A stretch of 64,000 nucleotides of DNA, from positions 6,763,501-6,827,500 of the forward strand of contig JAPQWV010000005.1 of the NCBI GenBank assembly GCA_027422505.1, written 5' to 3'. Origin of the DNA: Craterostigma plantagineum (lineage: Eukaryota > Streptophyta > Magnoliopsida > Lamiales > Linderniaceae). The notes under the pieces were generated by a model. It worked only from the letters and a program-made list of their open reading frames with translations. It made no database searches and had not been told where the DNA came from. Below, in pieces: positions 36,113-48,412 of the stretch. A program made the translations under genes and the position numbers. Positions within the stretch are counted from its first letter, which is position 1, and each line of letters opens with the position of its first letter.

Positions 36113-36832
36113 TAGGGGTGAGCAAAAATATCCGGAAACCGGATTCCGATCCGGTATCCGGTTTTCAAAACCCGAAAAAACGGATATCCGGTTTTAAAAA
36201 CCGGATCGGATATCCGATCCGATTTATTTTAAACTAAACCGGATCGGATACGGATAGTGGTTTGTCTAAAATCCGGATATCCGGTATCCGGTTTTATATT
36301 AAAAAAAATAAAAAAAAAATAAAAAATAGTCCAAAAAGAAAAATGAAGGTCCAAAAAGGAAAAAAATCATCAAGTAGAATATTTAAATTTATATTATTTT
36401 TATTATTGCAAAAAACTTTGTTAGAGAATTGAGATAAAAAAAAACATAAAAACATCGAGACTCGAGTTAAAAAATTAATGTGAATTTGTGGTATTGTGTT
36501 TATTATTTATTATGTAATTTTGAATCATAAATTCACATATTGTCTCAATTAATATGTCTAGAAATTCTTATATTAAAAAATACATTTTTTTTATTGTGAT
36601 AAGAAATAAAAAATATGATTTTCAAAAGAAAATAATAAAAAATATAAGAAAAATAAATTTAAAAACCGGATGCGGATATCCGGTGTAAATATCCGGATAA
36701 ACCGGATATCCGATTTCCGGATATCCGATTAAAACCGGAGCGGATACGGATACCATTTTTCGATATCCGAAAATCCGGATATCCGAATTTCGGATATCCG
36801 AAAAACCGGATATCCGGTTTTGCTCACCCCTA
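36113..36832. mobile_element. Non-autonomous hAT element, CCGGATAT-rich (720 bp)
   Basis: Perfect 8-bp target duplications ACTATAAC (36105-36112 and 36833-36840). The left end taggggtgagcaaaa is exactly inverted at the right end (ttttgctcaccccta). Dense ccggatat/atatccgg words fill both arms, and the centre is AT-rich. No coding. It shares the TAGGGGTG start with the element at 11781 but has a different subterminal word. Confidence 0.95.
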
Positions 36833-36840
36833 ACTATAAC

Positions 36841-37435
36841 TACACTTCTAAAGTATCTTGCTTCAAGAAGCAATTACTTCTGATATAAGATTTACAAACT
36901 AAGGTGGTTAGTTAACATGATAAATGTGTTTGCTTTCACACATATTTCCTTCACATGCTAGTAATTACATATCTAGAACTTCCTTTTTTTGTTAACTATA
37001 GTTTTAGGTTAGTTTGTAAAATAAAATTATAATTTTGGATCCCCATGGGAATTACGAAAATACACGTGATAATTGATAAAATATGTTTACTAACTTTGTA
37101 TGTAGGAACAAATTAGGTCTAGCATTTTATTGACCCAATCATCTTTTAAGTAGAATATTCTATTTATTTCGCCGAACACAAATTTATACTCACATATGAA
37201 ATACCAATACATTTTAGTGATTTATCAAATACATAATGGTATACTTTTTTTAACCCAAACTTCTTGCCAAAAAAATATTTTATTACACAATGATTAGTCA
37301 TCACTAACTAGACTTTATTTTATGTTGGTTCAAATATTTGTGAGTTACTTTATCGAAACTTATAAACTAAGTATTCTGTATTTATGACAAGCATTACATG
37401 TCATTCTTCATGTCGTAGTCACCTTAATTTCCAAG
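36841..37435. other. Intergenic, no feature recognised
   Basis: About 600 bp of AT-rich DNA between a hAT element and a Mutator-like element. I see no gene, no repeat structure and no recognisable transposon terminus. Confidence 0.5.
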
Positions 37436-37974
37436 AAAATAATTGGGAGAATTTCATGTCAGGCCCTGATAATCTTTGAACTTTCTGTTCAGGCCCTTTC
37501 AGAAAAGGAGTTAGTTTAGATGACCTATTTTCTGTAAAATTCGAGTATAGGTCCAAAAAATGTTATTTGACGAAAATACCCTTACTAAAATGTTTTTTAT
37601 TTTTTATTTTTTTCCAGCGAAAGTCTATACGTGTTGCTCGTGGTCTTATATGGAGCGGTACTTTCACTTCATTTTATGTTACTAAGTTACAGCATATTGT
37701 TACTGTGTAACAACGAAACGTTACTCTCCAATGATATTGTGTTACGTTTCTATTGCAAAATGTTATCAACAGAACCTTTTTTTATTTAATGATCGAACTA
37801 ATTTTTCTTGCACTAAATCGGCACAAAATAATTCGACTGCGCCATCCAACCGATTTCGACATGTCATGTTGGATTCATTATGATATTGACGACGCACGAG
37901 GTAGATTTTGCTTGTCTAATTAGGGTGCAAATTCGATAACATGATTGTAAATCGAATTTAGAATTCGACATAAA

Positions 37975-39170
37975 TTGCAAGTAATCGGTATAAATTCGAG
38001 GTACCCATGAGAAATCGAGGTCTATTTTACCTTATTGAGTTAATAACGCCGAGATTTATGCACTTTTCATCCGTTTTTAGTGTCGCTTGTGATTTTCGTT
38101 ATATTCCATCCGATCCATTGCTTATATACAGAATGTGTTATTTAGGACAGATAATGCGTTACCTTTCAACGACGTGTTACTACTAAGTCAACATTTGTTA
38201 TTAACCATAAGACATTTGTTATTTTTTGCTATGTTATAAGTATATTTTTTTACACGATTTAGGAAAAATATAATATCCGTTTCTTGCAACTAATCGGTAT
38301 AAATTCGAGGTACCCATGAGAAATTGAGGTCTATTTTACCTTATTGAGTTAATAACGCCGAGATTTATGCACTTTTCATCCGTTTTTAGTGTCGTTTGTG
38401 ATTTTCGTTATATTCCTCCCGATCCATTGCTTGTATACAGAATGTGTTATTTACGACAGATAATGCGTTATTACCTTTCAGCGACGTGTTACTACTAAGT
38501 CAATATTTGTTATTAACCATAAGACATTTGTTATTTTTTGCTATGTTATAAGTATTTCATTTTTACACGATTTAGGAAAAATATAATATCTGTTTCTTGC
38601 AACTAATCGGTATAAATTCAAGGTACCCATGAGAAATTGAGGTCTATTTTACCTTATTGAGTTAATAACGCTGAGATTTATGCACTTTTCATCCGTTTTT
38701 AGTGTCGTTTGTGATTTTCGTTATATTCCTCTAGATTCATTGCTTGTATACAGAATGTGTTATTTACGACAGATAATGCGTTATTACCTTTCAGCAACGT
38801 GTTACTACTAAGTCAACATTTGTTATCAACCATAAGATATTTGTTATTTTTTGCTATGTTATAAGTATTTCATTTTTACACGATTTAGGGAAAATATAAT
38901 ATCCGTTTCTTGCAACTAATCGGTATAAATTCGAGGTACCCACGAGAAATTGAGGTCTATTTTACCTTATTGAGTCAATAATGCGGAGATTTATGCAGTT
39001 TTCATCTGTTTTTTAGTGCCGTTTGTGATTTTCGTTTTATTCCTTTCGACGTTACTTGTATACAGAATGTGTTATCTACGATAAACAAGGCGTTATTACC
39101 TTTCAACGATGTGTTACATCTAAGTCAACATTTGTTATTATTTATAAGGCATTTGTTATTTTTTTTTCTA
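37975..39170. repeat. About 310-bp tandem repeat, four copies, inside the MULE
   Basis: Successive copies start near 37978, 38287, 38599 and 38912 at taatcggtataaattcgagg; a fifth, dispersed copy begins near 40552. Each copy carries the same run of words: gttatattcc, cagaatgtgttattta, gcgttattacc, cgacgtgttactactaagtc and gacatttgttatt. Repetition therefore multiplies the tgtta words about six-fold per copy. Confidence 0.92.
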
Positions 39171-39644
39171 TATTCGTTATTTCTGACGATTAAAGCTGCA
39201 AATTAGATATGCAAATCATACCCACGATCAAATTAACAATAATTTCAACATATTAGGTCATAAACTTTGAATTTTGTGGGGTCCTTCAATCTCGTGTCAT
39301 TAAAGAGGGTTGAAGGATGTTTTGGAAGTAAGCACATGTTTAGCGCTTTTTTCAAGTGTGTTAGCAGGTTGCAGTGTTTTTGGGCGGGCATCGCAATTAT
39401 TTTCGGAAAAAGCATAAAGTGATAAGTTTGTATCTGTTATTAGAAGGAACACTTGTGTTTATAGTTTAGGCGGGAATCTTAATTTTTCAGCGTACTGTTG
39501 GGAGGGAATTTCAGGGGACTATTGGCGGGAATATCAATTTTTTGCTTAAATGGTCCATAAAATAATGTGTTATAGTTACGAAGTAAAGCGTTACCAATTT
39601 GAGTTTTCAGAATAGGGTTTCTATGTTTAGTGTTTATAGTTTTA

Positions 39645-39752
39645 AATTAGGGTTTGAGGTTTGGGGTTAGGGGTTTGGGGTTTGGGGGTTCGAGGTTTCG
39701 GGTTTTGGGGTTCGGGTTTTGAGTTTAGGGTTTAGGGTTATGTTTTATAAAT
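39645..39752. repeat. Degenerate telomere-like tract
   Basis: Just over 100 bp of variants of the plant telomere unit (ttagggttt, ggtttgggg, gtttagggtttagggtta), all in one orientation, inside the Mutator-like element. The irregular spacing suggests an old interstitial tract or slippage product. Confidence 0.75.
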
Positions 39753-42290
39753 GTTACTTGTGATGTAATGTCGAACTTAGAGCTGTTTCGTGATATAATT
39801 TTTAATGTTAAATTTCACATTATGAAGTATACTCTATGTTTGCAACGAAGGGGACCTTGGTTACATGACAAACAACCACAACATTGGACCATTAACCTCA
39901 ACGTCAATAAAATTTGATTTGTCAGTGAGTTCTTTGGTTTAAATTCATCAAATTATATATTTTCCTTTATGAAAATCTTACACCTTCTGGAATAAGTGCA
40001 TCAACGATCGAAATTATCGAACTGGTGAGTGTTATTGACAACAATATAATCCGTTATCAGTCCACTATTTTGTGTTATAACGTAAGTTTTTCTTGATTTC
40101 GCTAACATAAGGAAGAGGTATTTTATTCTGAAAATGTGTTAATACATAACGGGTCAATCATGGTGGTATTCACTGACCACACAGAACCATCCAGATGCAT
40201 CACGAAGCTTCTAGAAAATTCCAAACTATGTGTTATCAGCATAGATCAATCCGTCATGACAATATGTCCATATGTTATCAGTTATCATCTTTGTGTTATG
40301 ACGTAAGTTTTGTTTGCTTAATTATAGTTTTCACTAATAAAACACAAACCTTAACACTGGCATTAAATTGACATTTACACTAATAATTGTTTACTGCTAA
40401 GATGCACGATCAAATTGACTTTGTTTACACCACGGTTCAACATTAACATCGGGATTTTTAGTCGATTAGCCAATATCACCGACATTTATGCGGTTTTTAG
40501 CGTATTGAGAATATAATGGTAAATCGAATCTAGATTTCGACATAAATTGCAAGTAATCGGTATAAATACGACGTACCCATGAGAAATTGAGGTCTATTTT
40601 ACTGAGTCAATAACGATGAGATTTATGCAGTTTTCATCTGTTTTTTAGTGTCGTTTGGGATTTTCGTTCTTTTTGCCCCGATCCATTAGTTGTATACAGA
40701 ATGTGTTATTTACGACAAACAAGACGTTATTACCTTTCAGCGACGTGTTACTTCTAAGTCAATATTTGTTATTAACCATCAGACATTTGTTATTTTTTGC
40801 TATGTTATAAGTATTTTTTTTACACGATTTAGGGAAAATTTGTTATCGTCTATGCGCTAGGATTTTTAGGTAATTTGTTATTGTCTATTCCACGTAATTT
40901 GAAATCGTTATCCGGTGTTGCTTAGTTGTTACTTATTGAAATGTTTGTGTTATTGGTCGTCTATCGTGGTACACAGTTATCAATAAGTGTTACCTGACAA
41001 GCTAGTTAATTTGAGACGTTTCAATCTTCGATCCCGTCAAGTCGATATTGACTAATAGACATTACAGTAATAAACATATGAAATACGATAAATCAGCCGC
41101 TTTCACCTTGTTCGGCCATTGAAGTCGATATTGAATCGATTCTGAATGAAATTTTCGATTTGGGGGTGGAAGCACGAATTCATTCGATGTGTAAAAAATC
41201 ATCTTTATTAGTAAGACCCATCTGAAATTGAGGACGGAAAAACTTTATTCAGGCACAAACGTCGACATTTTCACGGATTTCAGCTGATTTTTTGTGTCGT
41301 CGGTGGTTGTCGATCAATCGACTGCCCCTTGCTTGTATGTTGAATTTGTTATTAGAGAGAAATGTCTCGTTATATGGTTTTGCTTATTTGTTATTTTTTG
41401 ACATATTTATGTTATTTCCTGTCTATTAAGTGGTACGGGTTAGTCAGTTTGTGTTACCTAACATAGTAGTTCATTCGCAGACGTTTCTCGATCCCGTCAA
41501 AATTCTTCGACATCCCATGATTAACATCATAACATGGAAGATGTGGTATTTTTACGATTTTACTCGCTGTGTTATGCGATTTACTCACGGTTGGTATTAG
41601 CAATAGCGTTTTTTATGCGATTTTACTCAGGGTCCCTTGCTTGTGTACAGGTTGTGTTATTAACAATATATTAATCGTTATGTCTAATGGAACATGTGGT
41701 ACTGTTGGTTAACGATTTGTTACTAACTGAAAGTGATATGTCATATTATTTGTAGAATGTGTTACCCAGGAATCGTGTTAATTGGCTTGTGTCAAAATTC
41801 TTAATTTTCCATGATTAACATCACTAACTCGCATCAGTGATTAAGATCCGTGATGAAATTGAGTCCAATTACATCATTCGACTATTAAAATCCGAAATTT
41901 CGTCGTTATTCAAAGAGATTATTAGATTGTGTTTGAAGCATAAAATCTTTAATAATTATTCTTAATTACTACGACCCATGAGAAATTGAGATCACTTTAA
42001 TTGTCGTCTGTTCACTAAGGTCGAGATTTTAGAGGAAAATCGAGCTTGAAAATTAGATCGGTCATGAATCTTGAAGATTTTAGGCGTTTCGATCGGTTGT
42101 TGAAGACGATGGCATTTCAGCGTAATTGTGGCGTACTTAGGAGGGTGAAAATGTCATTTTGCGTCTAAATGACTTTTTTCTCTAACATTTTCAAACAGTT
42201 GGTCCTTATCAGCGAACCAAACCTAAATAGGGCCTGAACCCAAGCTAAAACTATAAATAGGGTCTGACATGTAATTAACACAAAATAATT

Positions 42291-43511
42291 TTAGTCATCT
42301 AGTGGAAAGTCCCAACTTAATATTTTTAACTTACATGCACGCCCACACCACACACAAACACATACACACACTACGTATCTAACGAAATTCATAGGAAAAA
42401 TCTCCATATGTCAACACATTTCCGAAAGCTGTTTTGCTTTATTATTACATCTACCGTGATGTTGACTAACTTTGAATTTTTTGGACAAGGGAGTACACGC
42501 ATACATCATATGTAATGTATATATTTAATATATATATCAAGAAGTCACAGTCACGTTACAAAAACCACTAATTGTCTCAATTTCCGAGAAAATTCGAATG
42601 GATGTTATTCCTTCATTTAATTTGTGACTTCAAATGTGCCCTTCGATTTAGGGTTTCGAACATCGATATTTTATACTTCAATGAATTTATTCAATTCAAT
42701 TTAAACCCATACCTCAGTCAACATGGAAGCAATGCATATACTAAATTAAGTAATCACTTCATTCGAAGTTTCTCTTATATCATATATATTATATTTTTTA
42801 CGAACTATGGAGACTTATTCACGTTATGGTCGGTCAATGGGCGGGGTGGGGGTCTACGCCTTTCAATAATATAGTAACATATGTAAATTTACATCTACTT
42901 TTACAAACTTAATTATTTAATTAGATATACATGTGTCAGGCGTAGTTAATGAAATTTCCCTGCAATAACGTTCGTACGTTACATATATTTTAATTTTTGC
43001 CTTTCACTATTCCAACAATGACATTCCGATCGCTTCCAAACAAAGGACACCACATATACTATTTGACTACTAACATCATAAATGTAATAAATAAAACATC
43101 CCAATGGTTTATAAATAAAATAGATGCATCCAATAACGAGAAAGGCCTTGCTACCCAAATCAGTTGTTCTAATAATAAAACCTTATATACGACTAGTCGA
43201 ACCTACGCCCCATGCAATCCCAAGTTGTGTAGTAACTTCACTAAACATCTCATATTAATATTAATTACTCGAATTATTAATGAGTCGTTAATTGTAGTTA
43301 ATTACTATATACCTAGAAATATTAAAAATCATTGATTGTGAAACCATTATAAGCATACGTTAGGTAGGTGGTATAGGAGCAATAGAGTTATTGTTTTCAT
43401 TCATTTTTTGAATAAAGATTTTTTTTTTCGGAGGTATTTTTTGAATAAAGATTTTATAGGTTTACTTTCCCTATTTATACACCACCACCTCCTCTCTCAC
43501 TTCACTTCTAA

Positions 43512-43514
<3 letters not shown>
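42291..43514. other. Intergenic, probable promoter of the DUF761 gene at its right end
   Basis: AT-rich and without a credible coding region; short open frames here lack similarity. A TATA-like ctatttatac at 43471-43480 lies about 100 bp before the DUF761 start codon and is the likely core promoter. Confidence 0.5.

Positions 43515-43573
<59 letters not shown>
43515..43573. repeat. (CT)n microsatellite in 5' UTR
   Basis: About 55 bp of almost pure CT dinucleotides ends a few bases before the DUF761 start codon. Pyrimidine-rich CT tracts are common in plant 5' UTRs and are often length-polymorphic. Confidence 0.95.
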
Positions 43574-43578
43574 AATAA

Positions 43579-44238
43579 ATGGATATCTACATAACCCCAC
43601 AAGAAAAACTAGCCAAGAACCTATGGCACGCACTGAGACAAATCTTCTACGCCATGAAAAAGCGCAGAATCAATAGCAAGCAAATCGTGCTCGACCTAAA
43701 CACACTTTTAAACATAGGCAAAATCGCCGGCAAAGCCATAGCCAAACTCCTCACCCTTCACCACCACCGCAACTACTCGGCGCTCACCTGCCGAACCTCC
43801 CAAAACGACGTCGTCTCCTTCGTCTCTCCCAGAGAGTACGAATTCAGCTGCAAAAATACGCCGCTCTTCTCATCATCATCATCATCAAAGAGCAAACGCC
43901 ATTACAACCATGGCAAAAACAAAGAAGAGGATGCGAAGCTGATGCCGAGAGTCCTCGACATCCTCCACATGTACGACGCCTCCGCCTCCGCCGTGGAGTC
44001 TCCGGCGCTTCCTGGGTTTGGCCGGAGTCCCGCGGCGGCGAGGCAGCTTAGGGTTTCGGACTCGCCATTTTTACTCGGAGATGGGGAGGACGACGGCGAC
44101 GGTAAGTTCTACCAAGTTGATAGAGACGCTGAGGAGTTTATCGATAGGTTTTATAGAGATTTGAAGAGTCAGCAGAAGAGAGTCGTCGCCGGCGCTTTGG
44201 AATCTCCGCCGCCGTGTGATTATGTGTGGGCCCGCTAA
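43579..44238 (+). CDS. DUF761 domain protein (Avr9/Cf-9 rapidly elicited protein-like)
   Basis: A single-exon, 219-residue basic protein of unknown biochemistry. The N-terminus has NLWHALRQIFYAMKKRRI and a KIAGKAIAKLL helix, seen in plant proteins annotated as Avr9/Cf-9 rapidly elicited protein 146-like. A Ser run (about residues 97-104) lies mid-protein. The C-terminus carries the DUF761 signature at 181-197, DRDAEEFIDRFYRDLKS, the family's defining acidic-aromatic helix. Members are small proteins, some induced by defence elicitors; a role here is inference. The start follows the CT tract and a TATA-like box about 100 bp upstream. The stop is at 44236-44238. The gene sits alone between transposons, and base use is richer in G+C than its flanks, as expected of a real gene. 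Confidence 0.85.
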   Translation: MDIYITPQEKLAKNLWHALRQIFYAMKKRRINSKQIVLDLNTLLNIGKIAGKAIAKLLTLHHHRNYSALTCRTSQNDVVSFVSPREYEFSCKNTPLFSSSSSSKSKRHYNHGKNKEEDAKLMPRVLDILHMYDASASAVESPALPGFGRSPAAARQLRVSDSPFLLGDGEDDGDGKFYQVDRDAEEFIDRFYRDLKSQQKRVVAGALESPPPCDYVWAR

Positions 44239-44633
44239 GGAATTTATTACAGCGTTTGAGTTTAAGTGCTCGCTCTATCATTCATGCGTGGTTTGATGTA
44301 ATGATGTTGTGGTGGACATGCCTTATTACATCTCATAGGACTTAAAGCCCACAAAAATTATGGAGTTCTTGATCTTGTTTCAAGTTTGATATATTCTTGT
44401 TTACATGTATTAGAAATAAGATATATTATATTAAATAAGTTTCACGCTAAGGCTTTTGGGTTGAAGTTCATCTAAGATGGTAGTCTATGCCAAGAGGTCA
44501 TGAACACGATCACCTGTTTAAAGAAAATTACACGGTAAGGCTGAGAAATCAGCATGGACGTTGAGAGTAAGTTTGAAATTAAAATATGCTACACTCCTTA
44601 AAAGAAGTCACAGACGTGATATGATAGGTATTG
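44239..44633. other. 3' flank of the DUF761 gene
   Basis: Probable 3' UTR, then AT-rich intergenic DNA up to the 9-bp duplication of the next element. Nothing else is recognised. Confidence 0.45.
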
Positions 44634-44642
44634 AAAATAAAA

Positions 44643-45171
44643 CGGCGAACGATATTTTTAGTCCCCAATGTTTGAGGCATGGGTGTTTCTGGTTTCCATG
44701 TTTCGAGGTGCCACTTCTAGTCATTAATGTTACCGAGTTTGGACTGTTTTGATTCATCAGTTAATTTAATCGCTAATTTAGACAAAATTTAACACGTGAG
44801 AACCCGTGATCTCCTTTTACTCGACGTAAAACCTCATAACACATGTTCTTCTTCGATTTAAACGCACATGAACATCATTATACATCATATTTAGGAATGA
44901 TCGACAACCTTGAAATGAGTTAAATGTGATTCGTAATGATTCTCATGTGCGGTTTAGTTAAAGAAGATGATGATTCATGATGTGTTAAATCAACTTAAAG
45001 GAGATCATGAGTTCTCATGTGTTAAATTTCATCTAATTAGTGATTATGTTAAACGGATGACGAAAACCGCCCAAAATCGGTAAGATTGGGGACTAAAAGT
45101 GTCACCTCGGAACATGGGGGACCGAAAACGCCCATGCCCCGAACATCAGGGACTAAAAATGCCATTCTCCC
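44643..45171. mobile_element. Short Mutator-like MITE with long terminal repeats (529 bp)
   Basis: Perfect 9-bp target duplications AAAATAAAA (44634-44642 and 45172-45180). Terminal inverted repeats exceed 80 bp. The left reads atttttagtccccaatgttt then gaggcatgggtgtt; the right (reverse complement) reads catttttagtccctgatgtt then cggggcatgggcgtt. The last stretch of each arm also matches (agtccccaat and agtcattaat). The 9-bp duplication and long arms point to a non-autonomous MULE. Confidence 0.92.
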
Positions 45172-45180
45172 AAAATAAAA

Positions 45181-46369
45181 TAAATAACATTAAAATATGC
45201 ATGCTTTTATCGGAAGAGTAGTATAAACATGCGTTTAGTTTTTTTTTTTTTTGCATGCGGGTATGCATGTAACTAAAATTCAAGTGGATCTCATAGTAAG
45301 TAATATGCAGCTTATTAATAGAATTTTTAAAAGCCATGTATTTATGTTTTGGTGTGGACCATTTGATTCGGATGGTCCGAAGATGGTTGGGAAGTCGTTT
45401 TTCATGTTTTTGTAAATTAACGAATTGACAAAACTGTATATGCAACATATATGGGTTAGAGAATAATGTTGGTTGATGAAATAATTACCGTTTTTAATAT
45501 TTGTTGGACATAGTTAAAGATATCATAATGCTAGTCATTGATGTAGTCTTTGAATTTTGTATGAAAGCTATATTTAATTTTAGAACTTTTGCTAATCAAA
45601 TAATTTAAAGGAGATTAGAAAGTAAAAAAATAAATAAATATATAAAAGAAGTACAAGTCGTGGTTTCATGCAAGACATTATATCACGGTCTATAATTTAT
45701 TAAGTCGTCACAAAATTATTTTTCTGACAGCACATGAATAATATATATATATATATATATATATTTGCTATGGTGTCCACCTATCGTACGATCATAGTGA
45801 GCACCTTCAGCAAAATCTCTCGATTTTTTTCAGATCTTTTCAATTTCTGAAGCCGTCATAACCTTCGTCGACCCTCTCAGATCAATTGCCACTTAAATTG
45901 CCCTCTTTGATGTTGATTTTTAACAAAATTCATCTAGTATCAAAGATGGCGATTTAGGTGGCAAAAAATTCATATACAGATTATCACCATAATGATTAGT
46001 GGATTAATCCATAGAATTTAAAATAGTCACGCTTATGATTATTATTGGAGTAACCTATTTGAGAAGTTTCATACCATCGACATTGTTTCATTAAAAATAA
46101 AATACGTACACGGCAAATATCTACAGAAAAGCTATATTTACTGAGCTACAAATCCACCTCATAAAAGCTATACATTAGATACAATTTATTACTATTATAT
46201 ATGAAACATTCACCATTAAACAACAGGTGTAATTTAATATTATATATATGAAACGGTAACCAGTAAACAACAGTCTAATACTAATAATATATTTGCAATT
46301 CAATTATCAAACGGGGTTGACCAGCTACCCGAAATTTACTGGGCCTATCCATACTTATATATAGTAAAA
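45181..46369. other. Intergenic with an (AT)n microsatellite
   Basis: No gene recognised. A perfect (AT)n tract lies at about 45738-45764. The remainder is AT-rich DNA without clear transposon ends. Confidence 0.5.
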
Positions 46370-46828
46370 GACATAAATTCCTCTATACCCCACGTGGTTT
46401 TACTAGAATGCCAGATACTATGTTTTTATTACGCGAAACATCCTTATGGTTTTGAAAACTTAGCATTGTACCTCCGGGTCAACATTGTCTGCCCATGTTT
46501 GCATCACACGCGCTGTAAATGCGACTATAATAGGATTTGACCATATTTTTTGAATAAAATGACTAAAATACCCCTTAAGTCATCTTCTTCCTCCCAACAT
46601 CTTAACCTGTATATCAGTGTCTTAACAAAATCAAAACTGGAGAAGAAATAAAAATACCCAGCAGTAAAATTGAAATTCATCGAACACATCAAAAGTCAAA
46701 TTTCACAAATAGCAGAAATCGCACGCGGACTTGCAGTGCTCAACGACGCTCGCTGAACAAAGTACGATCGCTGAACAGAGGAGAGGAAGAGAAAATTCAG
46801 ACAAGGTTCTTGAGATTTCTCCTCCAAA

Positions 46829-47119
46829 ATGATGCAACAATTCAAGCCCGTCAACACCCTCGCAATAACGCTGATGTTGGCCGTCTCACTGATCGTCTTC
46901 GTCCTCGCGGGAGTCCTCGAATTCCCATATGCTAATTCATCGATTCCACCATCGTCGGACTCGATCTTCTCAACCCTATCGAAGGCTTCGGCCCCAAAAC
47001 CATTTACGGACCTTATTAAGGCCTTCAAGAAGTGGGACGATTGAGTGGGCTGCGCTCGATTAAGTGAAAAACAGCTAAAAAATGCGTGGATCCTTAGTAT
47101 CGGGACAAGCACAGCATAA
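46829..47119 (+). pseudogene. Gene fragment: N-terminal signal-anchor exon, interrupted
   Basis: 71 codons from ATG 46829 encode a short cytosolic start, one strong hydrophobic span (TLAITLMLAVSLIVFVLAGV) and a Ser/Pro-rich stem, the look of a type II Golgi membrane enzyme. A TGA at 47042-47044 interrupts the frame after FKKWDD, yet sensible sequence continues in frame (VGCARLSEKQLKNAW) to 47119, so the TGA looks like a premature stop in a captured exon. I do not recognise the parent with certainty; a plant glycosyltransferase is possible. No further exons follow. Confidence 0.45.
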
Positions 47120-47785
47120 GCTACTGTCGTGGATCCTTGATCTTTCTGTGTTTGAATAGATAGTACACCAGAAGGATTCTGAATAAATCCACCCATATTT
47201 TACCAATCCCAGGATAAACCTGCAAAAACCTGAAAAGAAGAAAAAACGATGGATGAGGTCAAATATAAAAAGGGTAAAGTTGGGTTCAGACCCTATTATC
47301 GAATTTTCAAAACAGTTCAGGCCCCATAAGAGTTTAATTTGAGCCCAAGGACTTAATTACTGAAAATATTAGTTTGAAGGACCAAGGTCATTGTAAATGA
47401 CATTTCTATCCTTCATATTTGGCAAAATTACACTCATGTGCCACCTTCTTCTCCAAACGATTGAAGCAAAAGCAACCTTCAATGAAGACCAAAATTTACG
47501 ATCGAAAGCAGGCTCAATCTCGACGTTAATTATCGAATAAGGTTAAATCGATGATAATTTTCCATGGGTGTCAATAATCAATGAAAACTTTTGAAGTTTA
47601 TAATGGAATAATGTATTAAAAGTAATTCGAAAATCTCGTTGAAACAAGGGAAAATAATGGACTTTAGTGGCCGAATAAGGTGAAATTGATAATGGGTCTT
47701 AATATTCAATGAAAATATTGATTTTAATCGCGAAGAAATTTGACGCGGCCCATGATTGAAGCTTTTGCTAATAAAACGCTCGCTA

Positions 47786-48412
47786 AGTAACAATTTATGC
47801 ATTCTGGGTAACAATTTATGCATTCTGGATAACACTTTATGCACTCTGGGTAACGCTTTATGCATTCTGGGTAACAGTTAATGCATTCTGGGTAACAATT
47901 TATCCATTCTGGGTAACACTATGCATTCGTCTCTTCCAAACGATGAATGCACAAACCACGTTCAACGAACACCAAAATTTACGATCTAAAAGCCGACTCA
48001 ATCTCGACGTTAATGACCGAATAAGGTTAAATTGATGATAATTTCCCATGGGTGTCAATAATCAATGAAAATTTTTGAAGTTTATAATGGAATAATGTAT
48101 TAAAAGTAATTCGAAAATCTCGTTGAAACAAGGGAAAATCTGGACTTTAGTGACCTAATAAGGTGAAATTGATCGTGGGTCTTAATATTCATTGAAAATA
48201 TTGATGTTAATCGCGAAGAAATTTGACGCGGCCCATGATTGAAGCTTTTGCTAATAAAACGCTCGCTAAGTAACAATTTATGTATTATGGGTAACAATTT
48301 ATGCATTCTGGATAACACTTTATGCACTCTGGGTAACGCTTTATGCATTCTGGGTAACAGTTCATGCATTATGGGTAACAATTTATCCATTCTGGGTAAC
48401 ACTATGTATTCT
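47786..48412 (+). repeat. 21-bp GTAACA tandem arrays, duplicated
   Basis: Two arrays, 47786-47926 and 48270-48412, each contain about seven head-to-tail units of the form gggtaacaatttatgcattct. Some units have gataac or gtaacg in place of gtaaca. The arrays lie inside a larger duplication: 47500-47930 and 47985-48415 are near-identical. This is the most regular spacing of the motif in the window. Confidence 0.93.

Larger units (their letters stand above)
37445..42281. mobile_element. Non-autonomous Mutator-like element with TGTTAC/TGTTAT clusters (4837 bp)
   Basis: Perfect 9-bp target duplications AAAATAATT (37436-37444 and 42282-42290). Inverted ends: gggagaatttcatgtcaggc at the left, and gtgttaattacatgtcagac as reverse complement of the right. 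Both continue with a second inward ttcaggccct word. The interior holds no gene but has very many tgttac and tgttat words (gtaaca/ataaca on the other strand), a 310-bp tandem repeat and a telomere-like tract. The terminal words match those of the elements at 47272 and 59432, in which the GTAACA orientation is reversed. It is a deletion or divergent derivative of that family. Confidence 0.9.

Noticed and set aside
42572..43335. Two frames of 100 and 112 codons
   Set aside because: Low-complexity Asn/Ile/Thr-rich translations of AT-rich DNA; no domain, no promoter or splice context.
46696..47196. 166-codon minus-strand frame
   Set aside because: Overlaps the plus-strand membrane-anchor fragment in antisense; no known domain, and the plus strand gives the credible hydrophobic span.
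47786..47926. Regularly spaced repeats that could suggest a CRISPR array
   Set aside because: Units are head to tail with no unique spacers, inside a plant transposon; a eukaryotic minisatellite is the right reading.
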